From: Burkholderia pseudomultivorans
GTDB taxonomy: Bacteria > Pseudomonadota > Gammaproteobacteria > Burkholderiales > Burkholderiaceae
Length of the DNA: 64,000 bases
NCBI RefSeq assembly: GCF_902499075.1
Contig: NZ_CABVPP010000009.1
Location: 100,143 to 164,142, forward strand
Reading direction: 5' to 3'
Positions 1 to 9,395 of the stretch are shown in pieces. The translations under genes were made by a program, and so were the position numbers. The first letter of the stretch is position 1. The number at the start of each line of letters is the position of its first letter. Below the pieces are notes generated by a model that saw nothing but the letters and a program-made list of their open reading frames with translations, searched no databases and was not told the DNA's origin.

Positions 1-912
1 GTTCAGTTCGGTCAGCGCGCGCGTCAGCGTATCGCGCGCGAAGCGCTGCAGCGGCGCGTCGAGCGTGGTGCGGACTTGCATGCCGGCCGTCGGCCGCACC
101 TCGGCGGCAATGCGCCGCGCGAAGTGCGGCGCGAGCGCGGCGCCGTCGTCGCGCACTGCGTTCGCGGGGCGCGCGGTAACGAGCTGCACGTAGCCGTCAA
201 GCGATGCGCAGGCCGTTTCCGCATGCATGTCGCGCAGGATCCGGCAGGCGCGCTCGGCGATTTTCGAGGGCGCCGCGTTGGGCGCGCGCACCAGCGCGGC
301 GGCGATCGCGGCCTCGCGCGCGTCGAGTCCCGACGGCGCCTTGCCGAACAGCACCTGCGACAGCGCCGCGAGCCCGACCGTCTCGCCGCGGAACGGCACG
401 AGATTCAGATAGGCCTCGAGGATCTGGTCCTTGCGCCAGCCGCGTTCGAGCAGCAGTGCATTCATCGCCTGCGCGGCCTTCTGCGGCAGCGAGCGCTGGC
501 CGGAACGGCGCGGCGAATCGCTGAGCAGCCCCGCGAGCTGCATCGTTACGGTCGACGCGCCGCGCGTGCGCTCGTTCCACAGATTGCCCCACGCGGCGCC
601 TGCGATGCCGCGCCAGTCGACGCCGCTGTGTTCGTAGAAACGCCTGTCCTCGGACATGACGATCGCCTCGCGAAACGCGGGCGACACGTCGGCCAGCGCG
701 ATCCAGTCGCCACGCCGCTCGGTGAGGTCGACGCGCGTGCGCTGCAGCGGCGTGCCGTCGCGCGCGAGCAGCACCCAGTCGGAGCTGCGCCAGTTGCGGC
801 GCACGTCGTCGTAGCCGGGCAGCGCATGCGCGACGAGCGGCATGGCGAACACGACGGCTGCCACCAGGCGGCCGACGCACCGCGCCGGCCGCGGCAAAGC
901 ACGGTCTTTCAT
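1..912 (-). CDS. pbpC: Penicillin-binding protein 1C, N-terminal part (gene runs off the window start)
   Basis: Only the first 304 codons are inside the window. The protein starts MKDRALPRP, followed by one hydrophobic segment (about residues 15-30) that would be a signal anchor. The glycosyltransferase-51 motifs follow in order: EDRRFYEHSG with the likely catalytic Glu near residue 88, GASTVTMQL near 118-126, and a KDQILEAYLN-type helix. This is the peptidoglycan polymerising half of a bifunctional class A PBP; the transpeptidase half lies outside. The ATG at 912 is preceded by the stop of the alpha-2-macroglobulin gene only seven bases away, so the two are one transcription unit. This pairing is a known bacterial arrangement in which PbpC repairs the wall and the macroglobulin traps proteases. 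Confidence 0.9.
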   Translation of the reverse strand, partial: MKDRALPRPARCVGRLVAAVVFAMPLVAHALPGYDDVRRNWRSSDWVLLARDGTPLQRTRVDLTERRGDWIALADVSPAFREAIVMSEDRRFYEHSGVDWRGIAGAAWGNLWNERTRGASTVTMQLAGLLSDSPRRSGQRSLPQKAAQAMNALLLERGWRKDQILEAYLNLVPFRGETVGLAALSQVLFGKAPSGLDAREAAIAAALVRAPNAAPSKIAERACRILRDMHAETACASLDGYVQLVTARPANAVRDDGAALAPHFARRIAAEVRPTAGMQVRTTLDAPLQRFARDTLTRALTELN

Positions 913-919
913 CGCATGC

Positions 920-3900
920 TCACGACTTCCCGCCCGCGGCGGCCGGCTTCACCGTCATCGGCGGATTCGGCCACAGGCCGTACACGGACGGTGCATACAG
1001 CGCCTCGACGCGCGTCGGCGGCAGCCCGAAGGTGCCGACGTTGTTCAGCCGGACCGTGTACTCGACCGAGAATTTGCCCTTCGGCAGATAGTCGTAATAC
1101 GCGCGATAGCCGTCGAAATCGCGCTCGACGAACGCCGGCCACGCGCCGTCGGGCCGCTTCTCGTCCTGCGTCGCGGCCTCGGAATCGCGGCCGAGGCCCG
1201 AGCCGAGGATCGTTGCGCCGGCCGGGATCGGATCGTTGACCACGACCCACGTCATGTCGCTCTGCGCGTCGATGTCGAGATGCACGCGGATCACGTCGCC
1301 GCGCGTCAGCACGCCGCTGACGGCTGGCGACACAGGCGTGACGGTCTTCGTGATCCGGTAGCCGGCCGCGAACGGCGCGCGCAGCGGCACGGCCGCGAGG
1401 CTCTCGACGGTCGCCCACGGATGGCCCGTGCCGTCCTGCGTGACGGCAAGCGTTGCCGGCGCCTGCGCGGCGCGCGGCCACGGCAGCATCACGCTGCGGG
1501 CGGCGGCCGCGCGGGTGGCCGGCGTCGCCGAGGCGGCCGTGTCGGCGGCGGCCGGCGCGCTCGCCTGCGACCACGAGACCGTGCGCTCGTCGCCGCCGAG
1601 CGCGACTTTCGTCGTGCCGGCGACGGGCGTGCTCTCGTAGGTGCGCGAGAAGCGCTCGACCGCGAGCAGGCCGAGCGCATTCGACGTGGTCGTCTGCCAC
1701 GCGCCCTGGCGCTGCAGCGCAAGCAGGCCGGCCGTGATGCGCGGCATCTCGTCCTTCCACGCCGGGTCGCCGGCGAATTCGAGCGCGAGCCGTGCGGCGT
1801 TGGTCTCGTTGCTCGTCATCAGCCACCACAGGTCGTCGTCGCGCGCGGTCGAGAACACGAGCTGCGTGCCCTGGTAGGTGAGCCGCGCGCGCAGGATCTG
1901 CTCGACCTGCGCACGTTTCTCGTCGCGCTGCGGAATGTCCTTCACGCGCGTGAGGATCGCGTGATAGTCGATCACCGCCGAGGTCGGCCACTGGTTCGGC
2001 GCGATCTCGAGCGAGCCGAGCATGCGGCCCTGCGCGGCGCCGTAGCGCGACAGCGCCTCGATCGCGGCGAGCTTGCGCAGGTCGCGGTCCTGGCGCGGCG
2101 CCCACGCGTTGCGCTCGACGCGGCCCTCGACGAAGCGCGCGAGCCCGGCTTCGAGCTGCGTGCGCAGGTCTTCCGGCAGCGCGAAGCGCGGGTCGAGGCG
2201 GCTCGCCTCGTCGGACACGACGAGCAGGTACGACGACAGCGTCGGGCTGCCGTAGTGCGAATCGTCGGACGACGGCGGGAAGTAGCTCGCGAGCCCGTCG
2301 CCGTCGAGATAGACGGGCATGCGGGCAACCAGCGCCTGCCATTGCGCGGGGTCGCGCAGGCCGATCGCGCGCGACGTCTGCTGTTCGAGGCAGCGGTACG
2401 GATAGCGCTCGAACCAGCGCTTCACGCCGGGCAGCCCGTCGGCGAGCTTCGATTGCAGCGACACGGCGATGCCGCCGCGCGGCGCGCCGTGCGCGTTGTT
2501 CGCGGCGCCGGCCGGCGCCGACACGGGTACCGTCAGCGTGCCGTCGACCTGCGCGAGCGTCGCTTGCTGGACCGTGACCGGCAGCGCCGGCACGACCTTC
2601 TGCGCGACGGCCAGCGCATCGGACGCGCGCTTGCCGCCTTGCTCGGCCGCGTCGATGCGCCAGTTCAGCGCGCCGGCGCCGTCGAGCGCCTGCTCGGGCA
2701 CGGTGATCGTCCACGCGACCTCGCTCGCCGCATTGGCCGCGAGCGACACGGTTTGCGGCGCGACGTCGAGGCCGCTCGCGTGCGGCGTCACGACGACCTG
2801 CATCGCGCGGTCGGTGGTGTTGCGCAGCGTGACCTGCGCGCGGAACGCATCGCCTTCGCGCACCAGCGGCGGCAGCCCGGAGATCAGCTGCAGATCCTGC
2901 GTGCTGCGGATCGACGTGCTGCCGGTGCCGAAGCGGTCGGGGCCGACCGCCGCGATCGCAACGATCCGGAAGCGCGTCAGCGCGTCGTTGAGCGGCACGT
3001 CGACGGTCGCGCTGCCGTTCGCATCCAGCGTCACGCGCGGATTCCACAGCAGCAGCGTGTCGAACAGCTCGCGCGTCGGCGCGCTGCCGCCGCCGCCGCC
3101 CGCGGGCACGGCCTTGCGGCCGAAGTGGCGACGGCCGACGATTTCCATCTGCGCGGTGGCGGTCTCGACGCCGTACGCGCGCCGCCGCAGCATCGCGTCG
3201 AGCAGGTCCCAGCTGTTGTTCGGCATCAGTTCGAGCAGCGCCTCGTCGACGGCCGCGACCGCGATCTGCGTGCCGGCCGGTGCGGGCTGCCCGTTCGGCA
3301 GCGTGACCTTCACGTGCGCCTGCGCCTTGCTGCGTACCGTGTAGCGTGTCGCGTCGGTCGTCACGGTCACGCCGAGGCGGTGGACGCCCGTGCCGACCTT
3401 GATCTCGCCGAGGCCGTAGCGGAACGCGGGCTTCGACAAGTCGACGAACGCGGTCGGCGCTTCATAGTGACGGCCTTCGCGCCAGAACGCGCGCGCCCAT
3501 TCGACCGGCGCCTTCCAGCCCCACGTGAAGAACGAATACCACGGCACCTCGCGGATCCGGCCGCGCAGCGCGAGCACCGACACGTAGACGTTCGGCCCCC
3601 ACGTGTCGCCGACCTTCAGATCGACGGTCGGATTCTTGCCGTTCAGCTCGACGACGTGCGTTTCCATTACGCCGCCGCGTTCGACCGCGACCAGCGCGGT
3701 CGCGTAGCGGAACGGCATGCGCACCTGGAAGCGGGCGGTTTCGCCCGGTTCGTACGCGGTCTTCTCCGGAATCACGTCGATGCGGTCGGTGTTGTCGCCG
3801 CCGAACCAGAGTTCGTCCTCGCGCGTGACCCATACCGACGTCGATGCGTTCGACGTGCGGCCGTCGCCGTCCTTCGCGACCGCGATCAGCTGCACGTTGC

Positions 3901-6900
3901 CGGCCTGTTCGAGCGTCGCGTCGCAGGCCATGCGGCCCTTGTCGTCGGTCTTGCCCGAGCACAGCACGCCGAGGTCGCGCGTGTCGCTCTTGTTGTCGTA
4001 TGCGTAGAAGCCGCCGACCATCCGCTTGCGCGACGACGTCGTGACATGCGCGACGCCCTTGATTTCGATCGGCACCGACGCGCGCGGCTGGCCCTGCAGG
4101 TCGACTGCCAGCGCCTGCACCGGCACGCGCTGGCCGACCGAGACCCAGTGGCCGGCCTTGATGCCGGTCGCCACCGCGGCCGGCCACAGGATCGTGTCGC
4201 CGCGGATCGTCTGCACTTCGCCGTTCGGGTCCGCGAAGGTCGCTTCGAGCGCGAGGCGCTTCGGCGCATCGACGTCGGGCAGGCCCTTCAGCGTGACCGA
4301 GCCCGCGCCGTTGCGGTCGAGCGTCAGCGGCAGCTTGTCGGCGATCAGCTTCGTCGCGTCGGGATCGCTGCTCGCGGACGACGCGTTGTCGCCGTCCTGC
4401 GAATCGTCGTCCGCGTTGCCGTCGCTCGTGTCGGGGCGATACGGCGTGAAGCTGAAATCCTCGTAGCGATCCGCGAACGGCGGCGACGCCCATTTCATCA
4501 GCGCCGACACCTGCACGGGCAGGTTCGATGCGCCGCCGCCCGACACGTAGTCGATCTGCACCGCGAGCGGCGCTTCCTTCACCGCGACGAGCGGGCTCTT
4601 CTGCGCGTCGCGCGCGCCGATCGACCCTTTCAGCACCGGCAGCCGGAACGCCTCGACGCGGAAGCTGCCGCTGTAGTAGCTGCTGGTCGGCGCATCGTCC
4701 GGGCCGCCTTCGAGCTCGACGCTGTATTCGCCGAGCTTCGCGGCGGCCGGCAGCGTGAACTGCGTGTCCGCGCTATGGTCGGCCGTCCACGTGAGCGGCA
4801 GCTTGTAGGTCTGGCCGGTGCCGAGATGGCGGATCGTCGCGCGCGTCGGGTACTGCGACGGGAACGCGAGGCTCTGCAGCGTTTCGGTGCGGATGAAATG
4901 CTTCATCGACACGGTCTCGCCGGCGCGCAGCAGCGTGCGGTCGAACACGGTGTGCGCGCGCACGGTCGGCGCGCTGTCGGTATCGGTCGGCACGTTGAAG
5001 CGCCACGCCTCGATGCCGCGATTCCAGTTCGAGCTGACGAACGCCATGTCGGGGCCCGTCTTCGGATCGTCGACGCGCGCCGACACGAAGTAGTCGCTGA
5101 AGATTTCAGACGACTTGCATTCACGCTTCGGCTCGAACGGCCCGTCGATCTTCAGCAGGCCCTGCGCGTCGGTCCTGCCGGACGCGATCTCGTCGCCGTT
5201 GCAGTCGGACACGCGGATCTGCGCGTTCGGCACCGGCTTGCCCTTGTCGAGCGTCGTGACCCACACGAGGTTGTTGTCGCGGCCCTGTTTCAGGTGCACG
5301 CCGAGGTTCGTGACGAGCACCGTGGTGCGCACGTACATGCTCGACGGCTTCGCGAGCAGCGAGCGGCCGAGCGCCGGCGACGCAAGCTCGAGCACGTAGA
5401 AGCCGGGCTTCTCGATCGGCACGCCGACGATCTCGAACGGGCGCAGCGTCTTCGGATCGGCCTTCGGCAGCGTCAGCGCCTGCGCGCCGGGTTCGCCGGC
5501 GAGCAGCGACAGCGAGCGCACGTCGATGCGGCGATCCTTCGGCGCGGGCATTTTTTCGCCGGATGCGAGCGGCACGTAGACCGGATGCTGTCCCTTGCGC
5601 GTCAGCAGGCCGGGGATCTGCTCGTCGATCGAGCCGGCCGTCATCGACCAGTTGTCGAAGCGGTCGACGGTGCGCATCCACTGGCGGATCGCGGTGTCGT
5701 TCTCGACCCGCAGGTTCGCGAACTGCGCGCCGCCCGCGTTGAGCCCGGCGACATGGAGGTCCGCTTCGACGTTGCGCAGCGTGACGGGCACAAGCGCCGG
5801 CGTATCGGGTTCGGCGAAGCGCTCGACGATGCCGAACGTGCCCGACGAGAATTTCGCGAGCGGCGGCATCGGCGCGGTGCGCGTCGCGAGCGGGAACAGG
5901 TCGGCGTTGGCGAGCGGGCGATCGGTGACGTCGCGCAGGCCCGACGGCAGTTCGAGCGTCAGGTCGGCCTGCGCGGGCAGCGGCGGGTTGAAGGTGACGG
6001 TCGTCACTTCGTCGCTCTTGTCGTCGGCCGCGAAGTTCGGCGACAGCGTGCCGTCGGGGCCGCGCAGCTTGATCGACTCGGCGCTCTTGCGCGACACCGG
6101 CGCGTTGAAGGAGAGCGTGAGCGGGCGCAGCGGCGTGCACGGCGCCTTCGCGTTCTCGCGCTCGCACGAGAAGCTCGCGGCGAACGGCGCGCGCACCGTG
6201 AAGTCGAAGCGCCGCTCGGTTTCGTTCGCGATGCCGCTCGGACTCGTGACACCCTTGCCGTAGACGAGCTGCATCTTCGCGCCGGCCGGCAGCGCCTGCG
6301 CGCACGACAGCGTCAGTACGCGCGCGGCGTCCTGCTTGAGCCCGAAGTGATCGAGCAGCGCGGTGCGCGTGTCGCCGTCGGCGGCCGCGACGGGGATGCG
6401 GTTGCCGATGCCGGTCGCTTCGCACCAGATGTTCGCGAGCGCGGAGCGTTCGTCGGCCGGGCCGTTCAGCTTCATGACGAACACCTGCCGTTCCTCGATC
6501 TCGCGCGAGCCGGGACGCACCGTCACCGGGAACGGGCCGCCGGTCTGGAACGTGAAGCGGCGCGGGCCGCTGGCCGCGTTGCCGGCAACCGAGCGCAGCG
6601 TGTCGTTGAGCGCGACCGAGCAGCGCACGCCGGGCGGCAGGTCGTTTTCGAAATCGTAAACCCAGGTCTTGTCGTCGAGCCAGCGACCCTGGCCGCGCGC
6701 CGCGCTGGCGTCGGTGCAGGTCACGCGCGCGGGGTTCGGCGCGGAGGCCGAGCCGAACGCGACCATCGGTTCGTCGAACTTGACGACGCTCTGCCGGACT
6801 TCGGTGACGGTGCCCTGCGGCGACACGCTGACGGTGCGCGCCGCGCCCGCATGCAGCGATAGCGCCGCGGCGGCCCCGAGCGCGGCGACGGCGCCGATGC

Positions 6901-6964
6901 GCCAGAGCAGCCGGGTGGTGTGGTGGACTGGATTCGGTTTGTTGTGTTTGTCGTGCTGCTTCAT
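920..6964 (-). CDS. Alpha-2-macroglobulin family protease-trap protein (YfhM type)
   Basis: The product is 2014 residues from the ATG at 6964, within the size range of the large bacterial macroglobulins. The N-terminus has a positively charged stretch and a hydrophobic core ending in an AxA-like site (LHAGAARTVSV), so it is exported. Repeated beta-rich MG modules fill the first part. The thioester motif CLEQ is intact at about residue 1525 (YPYRCLEQQTSRAIG), followed by an alpha-alpha barrel region. In the family, cleavage of a bait region by an invading protease exposes the Cys-Gln thioester and captures the protease. An upstream in-frame ATG at 7108 exists, but 6964 gives the signal peptide at the N-terminus. 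It is co-transcribed with pbpC. Confidence 0.93.
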   Translation of the reverse strand: MKQHDKHNKPNPVHHTTRLLWRIGAVAALGAAAALSLHAGAARTVSVSPQGTVTEVRQSVVKFDEPMVAFGSASAPNPARVTCTDASAARGQGRWLDDKTWVYDFENDLPPGVRCSVALNDTLRSVAGNAASGPRRFTFQTGGPFPVTVRPGSREIEERQVFVMKLNGPADERSALANIWCEATGIGNRIPVAAADGDTRTALLDHFGLKQDAARVLTLSCAQALPAGAKMQLVYGKGVTSPSGIANETERRFDFTVRAPFAASFSCERENAKAPCTPLRPLTLSFNAPVSRKSAESIKLRGPDGTLSPNFAADDKSDEVTTVTFNPPLPAQADLTLELPSGLRDVTDRPLANADLFPLATRTAPMPPLAKFSSGTFGIVERFAEPDTPALVPVTLRNVEADLHVAGLNAGGAQFANLRVENDTAIRQWMRTVDRFDNWSMTAGSIDEQIPGLLTRKGQHPVYVPLASGEKMPAPKDRRIDVRSLSLLAGEPGAQALTLPKADPKTLRPFEIVGVPIEKPGFYVLELASPALGRSLLAKPSSMYVRTTVLVTNLGVHLKQGRDNNLVWVTTLDKGKPVPNAQIRVSDCNGDEIASGRTDAQGLLKIDGPFEPKRECKSSEIFSDYFVSARVDDPKTGPDMAFVSSNWNRGIEAWRFNVPTDTDSAPTVRAHTVFDRTLLRAGETVSMKHFIRTETLQSLAFPSQYPTRATIRHLGTGQTYKLPLTWTADHSADTQFTLPAAAKLGEYSVELEGGPDDAPTSSYYSGSFRVEAFRLPVLKGSIGARDAQKSPLVAVKEAPLAVQIDYVSGGGASNLPVQVSALMKWASPPFADRYEDFSFTPYRPDTSDGNADDDSQDGDNASSASSDPDATKLIADKLPLTLDRNGAGSVTLKGLPDVDAPKRLALEATFADPNGEVQTIRGDTILWPAAVATGIKAGHWVSVGQRVPVQALAVDLQGQPRASVPIEIKGVAHVTTSSRKRMVGGFYAYDNKSDTRDLGVLCSGKTDDKGRMACDATLEQAGNVQLIAVAKDGDGRTSNASTSVWVTREDELWFGGDNTDRIDVIPEKTAYEPGETARFQVRMPFRYATALVAVERGGVMETHVVELNGKNPTVDLKVGDTWGPNVYVSVLALRGRIREVPWYSFFTWGWKAPVEWARAFWREGRHYEAPTAFVDLSKPAFRYGLGEIKVGTGVHRLGVTVTTDATRYTVRSKAQAHVKVTLPNGQPAPAGTQIAVAAVDEALLELMPNNSWDLLDAMLRRRAYGVETATAQMEIVGRRHFGRKAVPAGGGGGSAPTRELFDTLLLWNPRVTLDANGSATVDVPLNDALTRFRIVAIAAVGPDRFGTGSTSIRSTQDLQLISGLPPLVREGDAFRAQVTLRNTTDRAMQVVVTPHASGLDVAPQTVSLAANAASEVAWTITVPEQALDGAGALNWRIDAAEQGGKRASDALAVAQKVVPALPVTVQQATLAQVDGTLTVPVSAPAGAANNAHGAPRGGIAVSLQSKLADGLPGVKRWFERYPYRCLEQQTSRAIGLRDPAQWQALVARMPVYLDGDGLASYFPPSSDDSHYGSPTLSSYLLVVSDEASRLDPRFALPEDLRTQLEAGLARFVEGRVERNAWAPRQDRDLRKLAAIEALSRYGAAQGRMLGSLEIAPNQWPTSAVIDYHAILTRVKDIPQRDEKRAQVEQILRARLTYQGTQLVFSTARDDDLWWLMTSNETNAARLALEFAGDPAWKDEMPRITAGLLALQRQGAWQTTTSNALGLLAVERFSRTYESTPVAGTTKVALGGDERTVSWSQASAPAAADTAASATPATRAAAARSVMLPWPRAAQAPATLAVTQDGTGHPWATVESLAAVPLRAPFAAGYRITKTVTPVSPAVSGVLTRGDVIRVHLDIDAQSDMTWVVVNDPIPAGATILGSGLGRDSEAATQDEKRPDGAWPAFVERDFDGYRAYYDYLPKGKFSVEYTVRLNNVGTFGLPPTRVEALYAPSVYGLWPNPPMTVKPAAAGGKS

Positions 6965-7267
6965 CGCTCGATGCCCTCGGAGGGAAGCTTTCTGTTTGAT
7001 TGCACGCGATTCTAACCGACCGGCATGTAGGCGGATCGCAACACGACGCGTGTCGCCGGCTTGCGACATCCGCAGGCGGGAAGCAGAATTGTCGTGCCGG
7101 CGACACAAAAATGCAGCGAAATGTCGATTGTCACGGATAGCGGAACATTTAATGGACTATAAAAAGATTGTTCGATCCGGTTTGAGCGCGTACATTGCAG
7201 GTCCGCGCTAAAGTTTGAGAAATATCAAGCGTGGTTTTCCCGAATCCGGTGTTCGAGAGAAGGAAAC

Positions 7268-7774
7268 ATGCACAACGACAACACTCCCCACTCGCGTCGC
7301 GACAGCGACGCAGCCGCAAGCGGCATCACGCGGCGTCAATGGCTGCAGGGCGCACTGGCGCTGACGGCGGCGGGCCTGACCGGTTCGCTGGCGTTGCGGG
7401 CCCTGGCCGACGATCCCGGCACTGCGCCGCTCGATACGTTCATGACGCTCTCCGAAGCATTGACCGGCAAGAAAGGGCTGAGCCGCGTGACCGGCCAGCG
7501 CTTCCTGCAGGCCTTGCAGAAGGGCTCGTTCAAGACGACCGACGGCCTGTCGCAACTTGCCGGCGCACTGGCGTCCGGCTCGCTGACGCCCGATCAGGAA
7601 TCGCTCGCGCTGACGATTCTCGAAGCGTGGTATCTCGGCATCGTCGACAACGTCGTGATTACCTACGAAGAAGCGTTAATGTTCGGCGTCGTGTCGGATA
7701 CGCTCGTGATCCCTTCGTATTGCCCCAACAAACCCGGCTTCTGGGCCGAAAAACCGATCGAGAGGCAAGCCTGA
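7268..7774 (+). CDS. FAD-dependent glucose dehydrogenase, small (gamma) subunit
   Basis: The 168-residue protein carries a twin-arginine signal (ITRRQWLQGALALTAAG, residues 19-35) and is the hitch-hiker subunit that carries the folded FAD subunit through the Tat pathway. Its length equals that of the gamma subunit of the B. cepacia FAD glucose dehydrogenase as I recall it. A purine-rich Shine-Dalgarno (GAGAAGGAA) lies just upstream of the ATG. The stop overlaps the start of the alpha subunit by one base (TGATG), indicating translational coupling. The body is the usual gluconate-dehydrogenase subunit 3 fold, with no cofactor motif visible. Confidence 0.93.
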   Translation: MHNDNTPHSRRDSDAAASGITRRQWLQGALALTAAGLTGSLALRALADDPGTAPLDTFMTLSEALTGKKGLSRVTGQRFLQALQKGSFKTTDGLSQLAGALASGSLTPDQESLALTILEAWYLGIVDNVVITYEEALMFGVVSDTLVIPSYCPNKPGFWAEKPIERQA

Positions 7775-9393
7775 TGGCCGATACCGATACGCAAAAAGCC
7801 GACGTCGTGGTCGTCGGGTCGGGTGTCGCCGGCGCGATCGTGGCACACCAGCTCGCGATGGCGGGCAAGTCGGTGATCCTGCTGGAAGCCGGCCCGCGCA
7901 TGCCGCGCTGGGAAATCGTCGAGCGCTTTCGCAACCAGCCCGACAAGACCGATTTCATGGCGCCGTATCCGTCGAGCCCGTGGGCGCCGCATCCGGAATA
8001 CGGCCCGCCGAACGACTACCTGATCCTGAAGGGCGAGCACAAGTTCAACTCGCAGTACATCCGCGCGGTGGGCGGCACGACGTGGCACTGGGCCGCGTCG
8101 GCGTGGCGCTTCATCCCGAACGACTTCAAGATGAAGAGCGTGTACGGCGTCGGTCGCGACTGGCCGATCCAGTACGACGATCTCGAGCATTACTACCAGC
8201 GCGCCGAAGAGGAACTCGGCGTGTGGGGCCCGGGCCCCGAGGAAGACCTGTACTCGCCGCGCAAGGAACCGTACCCGATGCCGCCGCTGCCGTTGTCGTT
8301 CAACGAGCAGACGATCAAGACGGCGCTGAACGGCTACGATCCGAAGTTCCACGTGGTGACCGAGCCGGTTGCGCGCAACAGCCGTCCGTACGACGGCCGG
8401 CCGACTTGTTGCGGGAACAACAATTGCATGCCGATCTGCCCGATCGGCGCGATGTACAACGGCATCGTGCACGTCGAGAAGGCCGAGCAGGCCGGCGCGA
8501 AGCTGATCGACAGCGCGGTCGTCTACAAGCTCGAGACGGGGCCGGACAAGCGCATCGTCGCGGCGATCTACAAGGACAAGACCGGCGCCGACCATCGCGT
8601 CGAGGGCAAGTACTTCGTGCTCGCCGCGAACGGCATCGAGACGCCGAAGATCCTGCTGATGTCCGCGAACCGCGATTTCCCGAACGGCGTCGCGAACAGC
8701 TCGGACATGGTCGGCCGCAACCTGATGGACCATCCGGGCACGGGCGTGTCGTTCTACGCGAACGACAAGCTGTGGCCGGGCCGCGGCCCGCAGGAGATGA
8801 CCTCGCTGATCGGCTTTCGCGACGGCCCGTTCCGCGCGACCGAAGCCGCGAAGAAGATCCACCTGTCGAACATGTCGCGCATCAACCAGGAGACGCAGAA
8901 GATCTTCAAGGCCGGCAAACTGATGAAGCCGGCGGAGCTCGACGCGCAGATCCGCGATCGTTCCGCGCGCTACGTGCAGTTCGACTGCTTCCACGAGATC
9001 CTGCCGCAGCCCGAGAACCGCATCGTGCCGAGCAAGACGGCGACCGATGCGATCGGCATTCCGCGACCCGAGATCACCTACGCGATCGACGACTACGTGA
9101 AGCGCGGCGCGGTGCATACGCGCGAGGTCTATGCGACGGCCGCGAAGGTGCTGGGCGGCACGGAGGTCGTGTTCAACGACGAGTTCGCGCCGAACAACCA
9201 CATCACGGGGTCGACGATCATGGGCGCGGATGCACGCGACTCGGTCGTCGACAAGGACTGCCGCACGTTCGACCATCCGAACCTGTTCATCTCGAGCAGC
9301 GCGACGATGCCGACCGTCGGTACGGTAAACGTGACGCTGACGATCGCGGCGCTTGCGCTGCGGATGTCGGACACGCTGAAGAAGGAAGTCTGA
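7774..9393 (+). CDS. FAD-dependent glucose dehydrogenase, catalytic (alpha) subunit, GMC oxidoreductase
   Basis: The product has 539 residues starting MADTDTQKADVVVVG. The dinucleotide-binding motif GSGVAGAIVAHQLAMAGK and LLEAG mark the FAD domain. A cysteine cluster, C212-C213-x4-C218-x3-C222 (TCCGNNNCMPIC), matches the reported 3Fe-4S site of the B. cepacia enzyme. The C-terminal GMC block includes NNHITGSTIMG and VGTVNVTLTIAALALRM. It oxidises glucose to gluconolactone in the periplasm and passes electrons through the Fe-S cluster to the cytochrome subunit encoded next. The sequence is very close to the B. cepacia enzyme used in glucose biosensors, as far as I can recall it. Confidence 0.95.
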   Translation: MADTDTQKADVVVVGSGVAGAIVAHQLAMAGKSVILLEAGPRMPRWEIVERFRNQPDKTDFMAPYPSSPWAPHPEYGPPNDYLILKGEHKFNSQYIRAVGGTTWHWAASAWRFIPNDFKMKSVYGVGRDWPIQYDDLEHYYQRAEEELGVWGPGPEEDLYSPRKEPYPMPPLPLSFNEQTIKTALNGYDPKFHVVTEPVARNSRPYDGRPTCCGNNNCMPICPIGAMYNGIVHVEKAEQAGAKLIDSAVVYKLETGPDKRIVAAIYKDKTGADHRVEGKYFVLAANGIETPKILLMSANRDFPNGVANSSDMVGRNLMDHPGTGVSFYANDKLWPGRGPQEMTSLIGFRDGPFRATEAAKKIHLSNMSRINQETQKIFKAGKLMKPAELDAQIRDRSARYVQFDCFHEILPQPENRIVPSKTATDAIGIPRPEITYAIDDYVKRGAVHTREVYATAAKVLGGTEVVFNDEFAPNNHITGSTIMGADARDSVVDKDCRTFDHPNLFISSSATMPTVGTVNVTLTIAALALRMSDTLKKEV

Positions 9394-9395
9394 CC

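Noticed and set aside
842-6862. A 2006-codon open frame on the plus strand opposite the macroglobulin gene
   Set aside because: It is Arg/Ala-rich antisense sequence caused by high GC at codon position three; the opposite frame has a signal peptide and thioester motif.
7663-9276. Long minus-strand frame opposite the glucose dehydrogenase catalytic subunit
   Set aside because: Composition is Arg/Val/His-rich without family motifs; the plus-strand gene is certain.
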